Assembly (NCBI GenBank): GCA_964637725.1
Contig: CAZWXH010000003.1
Span: forward strand, 1 to 43,973
Direction of reading: 5' to 3'
DNA from: CAZWXH01 sp964637725
GTDB taxonomy: Bacteria > Bacillota_I > Bacilli_A > Erysipelotrichales > Coprobacillaceae
DNA: 43,973 nucleotides
The translations under genes and the position numbers were made by a program. This document shows positions 7,612 to 15,480 of the stretch, piece by piece. Under the pieces are notes generated by a model that was given only the letters and a program-made list of their open reading frames with translations, made no database searches and was not told the origin of the DNA. How positions within the stretch are numbered: the stretch's first letter is position 1; the number at the start of each line of letters is the position of its first letter.

Positions 7612-8499
7612 ATCTTTTTGAATTAATCCAACACCAATAGGATAAGGTCCAGTATGAACACCTATTGTTGCACCAATATGTTGAATATAAATATCAACAT
7701 CAAATTGAGGATAAACCTTTTTTAGTTCAATCGCTAATTGTTCTCTAAAAGTATATCCTTCTTCTCTATCATAACCATATCCTACACATAATAAATAATC
7801 ATTTGGATTAATATTAGATTCTTGAAAATGGTTAATAACATTTTCAATGATTTTTCTTTTTGACTTTTCTCTACCACGACATACTCCATTTGCGAAAATT
7901 TCACCATCTTTTAAAACTATCAATGGTTTAATCCCTAAAGTTTTAGCAGCAACTCCTGCGACCTTACCAATTCTTCCCCCATGGATTAAATATTCAAAGT
8001 TTCCAACTGTAAAGAATATTCTTCCCGTCGATTTGATCTCTTCAATCTTATTAATAACTTCTTCATAAGAATGGTGAGCATCTCTCATATGACATGCAAC
8101 AATCACCAATAATCCCTGTAAAACAGTATTAACTGTAGCATCTATAATTGTGATCTTTTGATCTTTATAATCATCTTCTAAGATTTGTTTAGCACTCATT
8201 GCACTATTCAATGAACCCGAAAATTTTGTTGTGATACAAATACAAATAACATCTTCTTTATTATCTAATGCCTTTTTAAAAGCCTTTACATAATCTTCAA
8301 CAGAAGGCATAGATGTTTTAGGATAGATACTAGGATTATCTACCATAAATTGATAAAACTCTTCTACTCCTAATTGCTCCTTTTCTTTTTGATGTGTTTG
8401 CCCATCCGTAGTAATATAAAAAGGAACAACATCAAGATTTAATTGTTCTACTGTTTGGTTGTCTAAATCACATGAACCATCACTAATAATTCTAAACAT
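7606..8499 (-). CDS. DegV family fatty-acid-binding protein
   Basis: A 297-residue DegV-fold protein. Family members such as FakB bind a fatty acid and present it to the kinase FakA for phosphorylation and entry into phospholipid synthesis. Visible family marks are the start FRIISDGSCDL (DegV proteins open with a DS(T/S)xDL-like loop), the KTSMPS segment (about 61-66), TTKFSGSLNSA (about 89-99, the Ser/Thr that binds the carboxylate) and LIHGGRIGKVAG (about 171-182). The gene starts 14 bases after thiN and ends in a strong terminator, so it is the last gene of the priA operon. No fakA-like kinase gene lies in this window; ligand and partner are inferred from family only. Confidence 0.9.
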   Translation of the reverse strand: MFRIISDGSCDLDNQTVEQLNLDVVPFYITTDGQTHQKEKEQLGVEEFYQFMVDNPSIYPKTSMPSVEDYVKAFKKALDNKEDVICICITTKFSGSLNSAMSAKQILEDDYKDQKITIIDATVNTVLQGLLVIVACHMRDAHHSYEEVINKIEEIKSTGRIFFTVGNFEYLIHGGRIGKVAGVAAKTLGIKPLIVLKDGEIFANGVCRGREKSKRKIIENVINHFQESNINPNDYLLCVGYGYDREEGYTFREQLAIELKKVYPQFDVDIYIQHIGATIGVHTGPYPIGVGLIQKDK

Positions 8500-8513
8500 A
8501 CTTTTCCCTCTTT

Positions 8514-9104
8514 CTATAATGTTAGGATTAACAATACAGGATGACTATTCTCTATGAGAGCATAATCATCATTCATTTGATTAGAAACACAAAGCGGATC
8601 ATTACGCATCAAATGATAATGATCTAGTGGGTAATGACAATGGCTTAGTGAAATATAACTTTCAGAAAATGCAAATAAAGAAAAATATTTATATTCTTCT
8701 TTATTAATTTTATGAAGACCTGCTTTTAACACTTGGATCTTATTGATTCTATCATAAACAACAATATGATAATCTTGATATTTTTCTAAAAGCGCAATGA
8801 TTGCCATAAAATGATCCATTCTATTTTGTGTGACACCATATAGATCTATATTATGATATCCTTTCTCAATTGCGTATTCAATAGCAATACCTGTATCCGT
8901 ATCATCTTTAATTTCTGATAATCTTTTTAAGTTTAAATTGTCTAGGACTTTTATATCCTCAATAGAATCCATATCACCTATTGCTATAAGAGGTGTAATA
9001 TTTTGATGCAGAAGATGAATAACACCTTGATCAACACCAATGTATTCTATTTGTTTGTCTTTGACTAAACCAGAGTCAACACTTCCATATATACCTATTT
9101 TCAT
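8514..9104 (-). CDS. thiN: Thiamine pyrophosphokinase
   Basis: Transfers pyrophosphate from ATP to thiamine, giving thiamine diphosphate in one step. The 196-residue protein carries the family motifs in order: GVDQG (23-27), GDMDS (43-47), KDDTD (66-70) and RMDHF (about 95-99), the acidic set that binds magnesium-ATP. Its ATG overlaps the rpe stop codon in an ATGA arrangement, indicating coupling. The order rsgA-rpe-thiN is conserved across Bacillota, which supports the call. It is slightly shorter than the Bacillus enzyme, and the C-terminal thiamine-binding part is divergent. Confidence 0.92.
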   Translation of the reverse strand: MKIGIYGSVDSGLVKDKQIEYIGVDQGVIHLLHQNITPLIAIGDMDSIEDIKVLDNLNLKRLSEIKDDTDTGIAIEYAIEKGYHNIDLYGVTQNRMDHFMAIIALLEKYQDYHIVVYDRINKIQVLKAGLHKINKEEYKYFSLFAFSESYISLSHCHYPLDHYHLMRNDPLCVSNQMNDDYALIENSHPVLLILTL

Positions 9105-9745
9105 CGGAGTGATAAAATAGCTTTCTTTCTATCTTCAGCATTAAAGATATAACTACCTGCAACTAAAATATCAACACCAGCATCTCTACATAACTTTGCT
9201 GTCTCTTGGTTTATTCCACCATCCACTTGAATCACAAACTGATAATCTTTCTTCATAGTAGACAGTTCTTTAATTTTTTCAATAGCATTCATTTGAAAAG
9301 ATTGTCCCCCAAAACCAGGTTCAACGCTCATCACTAATACCATATCAATATCTTTTAAATATTTTCTAATTGCATTAACAGTTGTATTTGGTTTAATGCT
9401 TATACCAACATCAACGCCTTGTTTTTTGATATGTTTTATTAATGAGCATATGTCATTATCATTATCTAAAGCTTCAAAGTGAAAAGTAATACAAGTTGCT
9501 CCAGATTTAATAAATTCATCTACATACTTCATAGGATCACTAATCATTAAATGGACATCTAAATATAAATCAGTTACTTTTGAAATATCATTTAAAATAC
9601 TATAACCAAAAGAAATATTAGGCACAAAATGTCCATCCATAACATCATAATGGATCCACTCAGCCCCATATTCAGTAATAGAATCAATGTCTTTTTTTAA
9701 TTCAGCAAAATTAGCTGATAAAACAGATGGTGCAATCTTAACCAT
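9101..9745 (-). CDS. rpe: Ribulose-phosphate 3-epimerase
   Basis: Interconverts ribulose-5-phosphate and xylulose-5-phosphate in the pentose phosphate pathway. The 214-residue TIM-barrel protein starts MVKIAPSVLSANF and shows the metal/catalytic motifs HYDVMDGHFVPN (33-44), DVHLMI (63-68), MSVEPGFGGQ (about 139-148) and VDGGIN (174-179). Length and motifs match Rpe closely. It overlaps the end of rsgA by eight bases and the start of thiN by four, so all three are translated from one message. Confidence 0.96.
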   Translation of the reverse strand: MVKIAPSVLSANFAELKKDIDSITEYGAEWIHYDVMDGHFVPNISFGYSILNDISKVTDLYLDVHLMISDPMKYVDEFIKSGATCITFHFEALDNDNDICSLIKHIKKQGVDVGISIKPNTTVNAIRKYLKDIDMVLVMSVEPGFGGQSFQMNAIEKIKELSTMKKDYQFVIQVDGGINQETAKLCRDAGVDILVAGSYIFNAEDRKKAILSLR

Positions 9746-10613
9746 ATTTTTTCTCCTTTAATAATCTTGTTTCATTTAAAAATGTTAAATAATGTTGGTA
9801 TCTTTCTTTGGCTATTGTACCCTTTTCAACAGCTTCTTTGATCGCACAATGTGGTTCACTATCATGTAAACAACCTCTAAACTTACATTCTTGTGATAGA
9901 CGTTTAAAATCATGATAAGATTGTGCTATCTCCTCAGGTTCCATCAATAATTCAAGAGATGAAAATCCAGGCGTATCAGCAACATAACCATCATACATTT
10001 TTAAAAGTTCAACATGTCTTGTTGTATGTTTACCTCTTCCTAAAGCTTTAGATATCTCATTAGTATTTATATTTAAATGAATATCTAATGCATTTAATAA
10101 ACTTGATTTTCCGACACCACTTTGTCCTGTAATAACCGTGACTTTATCTTTAAATATTTTCTTAACTTGTTCTAAACCACTTTTTTCTTTAGAACTTAAT
10201 GCAATAATCTTATAACCTGATTTTAAATAAGGTTCCATTATATTTTCAATGGTTTCATCTTTAACCAAATCCATTTTAGAGATACATATAATGGGTTCAA
10301 TGTTCTGATGTTCAATAAGCGCTAAGAATCTATCAAGTAGTATGGTATTCATATCTGGTTCTTTCGCAGAAAAAACCAAAAGAGCTTGATCAATATTACA
10401 AATAGGTGGTCTTACTAAGACATTTTTTCGATCATGCAGTTTCATAATATAGCCTTCAACCTTATTTTCGACAGAAAATTCGCAATCATCCCCTACTAAT
10501 GGCTTTTGGTCGTTATTTCTAAATTTACCTCTCGCTCTACATTGATAGATTTGATTTTGACTTTCTACATAATAGAAACCCGCTAATGACTTAACAATTC
10601 TTCCACTTTGCAT
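9738..10613 (-). CDS. rsgA: Small ribosomal subunit maturation GTPase RsgA
   Basis: Circularly permuted GTPase that tests late 30S subunit assembly. The 291-residue protein has an N-terminal OB fold (1-70), then permuted G motifs: ISKMDL (G4, about 111-116), TGQSGVGKSS (G1, 162-171) and DTPGFSS (G3, 213-219). A C-terminal zinc site follows, with C243, C248, H250 and C256 in the pattern CKFRGCLHDSEPHC. The ATG follows AAAGAGGAAGATAA. It sits 16 bases after prkC; in Bacillus RsgA (CpgA) is a PrkC phosphorylation target, so the adjacency is functionally sensible. Confidence 0.97.
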   Translation of the reverse strand: MQSGRIVKSLAGFYYVESQNQIYQCRARGKFRNNDQKPLVGDDCEFSVENKVEGYIMKLHDRKNVLVRPPICNIDQALLVFSAKEPDMNTILLDRFLALIEHQNIEPIICISKMDLVKDETIENIMEPYLKSGYKIIALSSKEKSGLEQVKKIFKDKVTVITGQSGVGKSSLLNALDIHLNINTNEISKALGRGKHTTRHVELLKMYDGYVADTPGFSSLELLMEPEEIAQSYHDFKRLSQECKFRGCLHDSEPHCAIKEAVEKGTIAKERYQHYLTFLNETRLLKEKKYG

Positions 10614-10629
10614 TTATCTTCCTCTTTTT

Positions 10630-12459
10630 CTAGTTAGATGGAGTTGTTCCACCAGTATTTCCTCCAGGAGTCGTCGTTCCACCAGTACCACCTGTACCAC
10701 CTGTACCACCTGTACTTCCTGTCCCACCAGTTCCACCTGTTCCAGTATTAGGCTTATCAGAAGGAATTTCTGGTTTTTTATTATAATATTCTAAAACTAT
10801 TTTTTCATCTTTTTTATCAACAACTGTAAAAGGTGCAATCGATTGATTAATAACAACATTAATCTTCATATTTGCTATTTTATCTGCATCAGTTGGAGCT
10901 GCAATAACCTTCAATTCAACAACAAAACCAGCAGCCTCTAATATTTTTTTAGCATTGTTTATCTCTTCACCAATCACTTTTGGTACATCTTGAGAATATC
11001 CTTTAGAAACAGTTAAAGTAATAATTTTAGATTTTGAATTAGGATCAATTTTTTCACCTTTACTTAATGATTGTGATAAAATAACACCCGCTTTTTCTTC
11101 ACTTGTTTCCTCATTCTTCATAACTTTAAAGCCGAGTTCACTTAATTCTTTTTCAATAACTGTATAATCTTTTCCAATATAATTATCAATAACAATATAT
11201 TGACCTGAAGAAATAAGTAAATTAATCTTATCTCCTTTTTTTACTGACTTTCCTTTTGCTGGATCAGTAGAGATAATCTTTCCTTCTTCAACATCATCAC
11301 TTAACTCTTGTTTGACTTCTCCAATTACTAGACCCTTTTCCTCTAAAATGATTTTAGCCTCTGCTTCACTCATCGTTGCTAAATCAGGCATTCCAAAATT
11401 AGCTGAAGGTTTCAAAAACATAAAATAGATTCCTACAAATATAAGAATAGCTGCTGCTACAACTCCCGTTATAATTGCTATCTTTTTCTTTTTATCCATT
11501 GGCTTTTTTTGATTAACATCTTCTATCACTGGAGAAGGTATTGCTTGAGTTTGTGTAAAGAAACTTTTATCATCAGCAACAATAGTTGCAGAACTTTCAT
11601 CTTCTTCATATTCAAAAACAAGTTTTTCTTCATTATCTTTTGATAAACATGTCATTAAATCAGCTAACATATCACTTGCTTGAGGATAACGATCATGTAA
11701 ATTCTTAGCCGTTGCTTTAATAATCACATTTTCTACTGATTGTGGTATTGATGGATTAAATTCCTTTACTGAAGGAATATCATCACGCATATGCTTAAGC
11801 GCAATATTCACTGGTGATTCACCATTAAAAGGCACTTCTCCTCTTAATAACTCATAAAATATAATACCTAAAGCATATATATCACTTTGAACAGTGGCTT
11901 TTTCACCTCGCGCAATTTCCGGCGCTAAATAATGCAAAGAACCCATGATTGTATCTGTTTGAGTCACTTGTGATAATGATTGAATTGAAGCAATTCCAAA
12001 GTCACCGATTTTTACAACCCCACTATCAGTAACCATAATATTTTGTGGTTTTAAATCTCTATGAACGATTCCGGCAGCATGAGCTTTAGCAGTTGCACTA
12101 GAAACTTGTTTCATAATATCTACTGCTTCAACAAAATGTAAAGCTCCTCGTTTATGGATTAACTCTTTTAAAGTTTGACCAGGAACATATTCCATAACTA
12201 TATAATAGTCATCATTTTCATCACCAACATCATAAATTTCAACAATGTTTTTATGAGATAAAGCTGTTGCTGCACTAGCTTCACGATGAAAACGAGTCAC
12301 ATATATAGGATCACCTGTTAAAGAAGAACGCATGATTTTAACAGCAACCGTTCTTTTTAAAATTTTATCATCAGCAAGATATACATCTGCCATACCACCT
12401 TGTCCAATTAACTCTTTTAAGACATAACGTCCTGCAATCACCTTATTAATTTGACTCAT
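10630..12459 (-). CDS. prkC: PASTA-domain Ser/Thr protein kinase
   Basis: Transmembrane eukaryotic-type kinase that senses peptidoglycan fragments or lipid II outside and phosphorylates cell-wall, division and translation proteins inside. The 609-residue protein has a kinase domain (12-270) with GQGGMADVY (19-27), catalytic lysine K41, HRDLKPQN (133-140, D135) and DFG (153-155). One membrane span lies at about 327-347. Three PASTA repeats follow at about 352-418, 420-487 and 488-558. The last ~38 residues (572-609) are almost only Gly and Thr with a few Ser/Pro, a probably disordered wall-exposed tail encoded by 9-base DNA repeats. It overlaps prpC by 14 bases, so kinase and phosphatase are co-translated. 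Confidence 0.96.
   Translation of the reverse strand: MSQINKVIAGRYVLKELIGQGGMADVYLADDKILKRTVAVKIMRSSLTGDPIYVTRFHREASAATALSHKNIVEIYDVGDENDDYYIVMEYVPGQTLKELIHKRGALHFVEAVDIMKQVSSATAKAHAAGIVHRDLKPQNIMVTDSGVVKIGDFGIASIQSLSQVTQTDTIMGSLHYLAPEIARGEKATVQSDIYALGIIFYELLRGEVPFNGESPVNIALKHMRDDIPSVKEFNPSIPQSVENVIIKATAKNLHDRYPQASDMLADLMTCLSKDNEEKLVFEYEEDESSATIVADDKSFFTQTQAIPSPVIEDVNQKKPMDKKKKIAIITGVVAAAILIFVGIYFMFLKPSANFGMPDLATMSEAEAKIILEEKGLVIGEVKQELSDDVEEGKIISTDPAKGKSVKKGDKINLLISSGQYIVIDNYIGKDYTVIEKELSELGFKVMKNEETSEEKAGVILSQSLSKGEKIDPNSKSKIITLTVSKGYSQDVPKVIGEEINNAKKILEAAGFVVELKVIAAPTDADKIANMKINVVINQSIAPFTVVDKKDEKIVLEYYNKKPEIPSDKPNTGTGGTGGTGSTGGTGGTGGTGGTTTPGGNTGGTTPSN
10667..10746 (-). repeat. Imperfect 9-base tandem repeats encoding a Gly-Thr tail
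   Basis: The 3' part of prkC consists of repeats of a 9-base unit; three exact copies of the plus-strand unit CCACCTGTA lie side by side, flanked by variants. Each codes for Gly-Thr-Gly or related triplets. Such repeats can gain or lose units without shifting frame. Confidence 0.85.
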
Positions 12460-13198
12460 TATTCACAACTCCTTTATTTATTATTAATGCAAAGCCAATA
12501 TTGTCTTTACCACCAAATTCATTTGCTAAATCCATTAATTCTTTCCCTCTTGTTTCAATATCAATATCTTGATTAATAATACTAACAAGTTGAGCATCAA
12601 ACAATGAATTATATAAACCATCAGAACATACAAGAATAATTGCTTCATTAATCATTCTAGAAACAAATGATATTTTTAAAACATCACTCACCCCAACCGC
12701 TTGTAGTAATATATTTTTTTGGGGATGAACTAAAGCTTCATCTTTAGAAATTGTTCCTGAATCTAACAAAACATTAACAAGTGTATCATCCTTTGTTAAT
12801 TGAATAAGTTGATTATCTTCAAATAAATAAGCACGTGAATCTCCAACATGAGAAACATAAAGATGATTATCTTTGATTAACATAATCACAACTGTTGTTC
12901 CCATACCTTCTAATTCTTCAAATTCAAGACTTTTTTCTTTAACAGTTTTATGAGCATGATTAATAATATCTTGCATCCAGACTTGAATTTCATTTTCATT
13001 TTCAAAATCACCATGATTTTTATAATGTTCAATAATATCATCACAAGTCATTTGAGAAGCTATTTCTCCAGCGTTATGACCACCCATTCCATCACATAAA
13101 ACAATTAAACTTTCATCTTTATTTTTTTGAAAATAACGAACGTAATCTTGGTTAATTGAACGAACATTCCCAACATCACTCATTGCAATAATTTCCAT
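12446..13198 (-). CDS. prpC: PP2C-type Ser/Thr phosphatase (PrkC partner)
   Basis: Metal-dependent phosphatase that removes phosphate from PrkC and its substrates. The 250-residue protein contains the PP2C motifs SDVGNVRSINQD (7-18), LCDGMGGHNAGE (34-45, with the metal-binding Asp), SHVGDSRAYLF (about 113-123), CSDGLYNSL (about 190-198) and GGKDNIG (about 230-236). There is no membrane segment, so it is cytosolic. It begins three bases after rlmN and overlaps prkC, the standard kinase-phosphatase pair arrangement of Bacillota. Confidence 0.96.
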   Translation of the reverse strand: MEIIAMSDVGNVRSINQDYVRYFQKNKDESLIVLCDGMGGHNAGEIASQMTCDDIIEHYKNHGDFENENEIQVWMQDIINHAHKTVKEKSLEFEELEGMGTTVVIMLIKDNHLYVSHVGDSRAYLFEDNQLIQLTKDDTLVNVLLDSGTISKDEALVHPQKNILLQAVGVSDVLKISFVSRMINEAIILVCSDGLYNSLFDAQLVSIINQDIDIETRGKELMDLANEFGGKDNIGFALIINKGVVNNESN

Positions 13199-13200
13199 GT

Positions 13201-14226
13201 TTACTCACCTACCCTCTTTGCTCTTAATTGACCACAAGCACCATCAATATCACGACCATGCTCTTTTCTTTGTGTCGTATTAATCTTAAGTCTTAATAAT
13301 TCTTCTTTAAACTTCTCTACTTTTTTATCAGATGATTGACTATATCCATGTTCATCAACCGCATTATATGGAATTAAATTAACATAAGCATTTAATCCTC
13401 TTAAATAATGAGCCAATTGTCTTGCATAAATAATATCATCATTAACTCCTTCTAATAATATATATTCAAATGTTACTCTTCTATTTGTTTCTTTAATATA
13501 GTATTCAATAGATGCTCTTAACATATCCATTGAATATGTTTTATTAATAGGCATCAGTTGATTTCTTATTTCATCATTTGGAGCATGTAAAGAAATTGCC
13601 AAATTGGTTTGAATTCCCTCTTTTGCATATCTTTCAATTTTATCACATATTCCGCAAGTCGAAATAGTAATATGTCTAGCTCCAATTGCTAATCCTTTTG
13701 GATGATTAATAATACGAACAAAATTCATAACTTCATCATAATTATCAAAAGGTTCACCAGTTCCCATAACAACAACATGTGATACTCTTTGCGTTGTATC
13801 ATTCATTACACTTAAAACTTGATTAACCATTTCTCCTGAAGTTAAGTTTCTTTGCTTTTTAATTAAACCACTGGCACAAAAAGTACAACCCATATTACAA
13901 CCAAGTTGACTTGTTACACATAGACTTCTCCCATATTCATGGATCATTAAAACAGCTTCAACTAAACCACCATCTGATAATTCAAAAAGATATTTAATTG
14001 TTCCATCTTGAGAAACTTGTTTCTCTTTAATATTTAATAATTCAATTGAATATGTAGATTTTAATTTATTTCTTAAATCTAAAGATAAATTATTCATGCT
14101 TTCAAATGAATAAATACCTTGACGATAAATCCATTCAAAAACTTGAGTGGCTCTATATTTTTTTTCATTAAGTCCTAAAAATTCCTCAATCAATTGTTCT
14201 TGCGTATAATCATATATATATTTCAT
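13201..14226 (-). CDS. rlmN: Dual-specificity 23S rRNA/tRNA adenine-C2 methyltransferase RlmN
   Basis: Radical-SAM enzyme that makes m2A2503 in 23S rRNA and m2A37 in some tRNAs. The 341-residue protein has the cluster motif C110-x3-C114-x2-C117 (CNMGCTFC), GEPFDNYD (about 176-183, SAM-binding GEP), and a C-terminal Cys in GACGQLRAKR, which is the second catalytic cysteine; the methyl-carrying Cys is thus present. The dependence on Cys 2503 methylation chemistry distinguishes it from Cfr, and the housekeeping operon context argues for RlmN. The ATG follows AAAAGGAATGAAAC, four bases after rsmB. Confidence 0.95.
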   Translation of the reverse strand: MKYIYDYTQEQLIEEFLGLNEKKYRATQVFEWIYRQGIYSFESMNNLSLDLRNKLKSTYSIELLNIKEKQVSQDGTIKYLFELSDGGLVEAVLMIHEYGRSLCVTSQLGCNMGCTFCASGLIKKQRNLTSGEMVNQVLSVMNDTTQRVSHVVVMGTGEPFDNYDEVMNFVRIINHPKGLAIGARHITISTCGICDKIERYAKEGIQTNLAISLHAPNDEIRNQLMPINKTYSMDMLRASIEYYIKETNRRVTFEYILLEGVNDDIIYARQLAHYLRGLNAYVNLIPYNAVDEHGYSQSSDKKVEKFKEELLRLKINTTQRKEHGRDIDGACGQLRAKRVGE

Positions 14227-14230
14227 TGTT

Positions 14231-15478
14231 TCATTCCTTTTCTAATAGACACATATAGAACCCATCACTGTGATATTCATATGGTAAAATCGTTCTTTCT
14301 TCTATAATTTTCATATCAAGATGATTACTTATAAAAGTAGCGATTTGTTTTTCATTTTCTTTTTTGTTAATTGTACAAGTACTATAGACCATCTTACCAT
14401 TTTTCTTTAATAAATCATATGCATTTTCTAATAAATTTTGTTGAATTTGTATGATTTCATCCATTGCAGATGACTCATGGTATTTTATTTCTGGTTTTCT
14501 TGCTAAAACACCTAACCCACTACAAGGAGCATCTAATAAGATTTTATCGAAAGTCTCTTTGTTGTAGAGATTTGAAAGTTTTGTAGAATCATAACAATGG
14601 ACTTCAACATTGTCAACTCCTAAGCGTTTCATTTGTGCTTCTACCAAAGGTATCTTATGCATATAGAGATCATACGCTTCGATTTTGCCTTGATTGTTCA
14701 TCAATGATGCAAGATGAGATGTTTTACTCCCAGGAGCGCAACACATGTCTAACACATAATCTCCCTGACATGGGTTTAATAGTCTTGCTACCATTTGACT
14801 TGATTCATCTTGAATCGTTATATAGCCATCTTGAAAGTATGATGTATGAGCAAGATTTCCTCCTTCATAATACAAACAGTCTTGACTAAGTTTGCCTTGT
14901 TTAAATAAATTATCTTTTAACAACTCTTCTTTTGTTGTTTTTAGCGAATTAACTCTTGCTGATTTATAAGGAATTTCATTATTTGCAGAACATATTTTTA
15001 AAGTTTTTTCCATTCCATATTGTTTAATAATCATTTTCACTAACCACAAAGGATGACTTGTTTCTACTGATAATTTTTCTTGTTCATTTAAGCGTTCTAA
15101 AGATCGATGGTTTAAAAAAGCATTTTGTAAAACTGCATTAATGAAATCAGCAGTTTTCTTTCCTTTTTTCTTTTTCGCTATTTGAACTGCTTCATTGACA
15201 ATTGCATAATCAGGTATTTGATTTAAAAAATGATGTTGATACAAACTCATTAACAATAACATTTTTTCAAATGGTTTCACTCTTGTTTTTAAACATGGTT
15301 CCAACATATATTCTAAATAAATTAAATTTTGAACTGTTCCATAAACAATTGTTGTGATTAAATTCTTATTATCCTTTGATAAATCATATTTCTTAAAAAA
15401 AGAATTAATTGTAAGATTTAAATAACAATTTTCTTTTTTATAAAGTAATAAGATTTCTAACGCTATAATTCTATCCAT
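14231..15478 (-). CDS. rsmB: 16S rRNA (cytosine-967-C5)-methyltransferase RsmB
   Basis: Methylates C967 of 16S rRNA. The 415-residue protein has an N-terminal NusB-like helical domain (1-130) and a Rossmann methyltransferase domain: SAM-binding LDMCCAPGSKTSHL (243-256), DAPCSGLG (316-323, C319) and MVYSTCTI (363-370, C368), giving the two-cysteine RNA m5C mechanism. The ATG lies only two bases after the priA stop and has no evident Shine-Dalgarno sequence, so translation probably depends on ribosomes finishing priA. In many Bacillota def and fmt separate priA and rsmB; here they are absent. Confidence 0.94.
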   Translation of the reverse strand: MDRIIALEILLLYKKENCYLNLTINSFFKKYDLSKDNKNLITTIVYGTVQNLIYLEYMLEPCLKTRVKPFEKMLLLMSLYQHHFLNQIPDYAIVNEAVQIAKKKKGKKTADFINAVLQNAFLNHRSLERLNEQEKLSVETSHPLWLVKMIIKQYGMEKTLKICSANNEIPYKSARVNSLKTTKEELLKDNLFKQGKLSQDCLYYEGGNLAHTSYFQDGYITIQDESSQMVARLLNPCQGDYVLDMCCAPGSKTSHLASLMNNQGKIEAYDLYMHKIPLVEAQMKRLGVDNVEVHCYDSTKLSNLYNKETFDKILLDAPCSGLGVLARKPEIKYHESSAMDEIIQIQQNLLENAYDLLKKNGKMVYSTCTINKKENEKQIATFISNHLDMKIIEERTILPYEYHSDGFYMCLLEKE

Positions 15479-15480
15479 AT

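Noticed and set aside
10667..10746. Regular repeats that could suggest a CRISPR array
   Set aside because: Units are 9 bases, contiguous without spacers and in frame with prkC, encoding its Gly-Thr tail.
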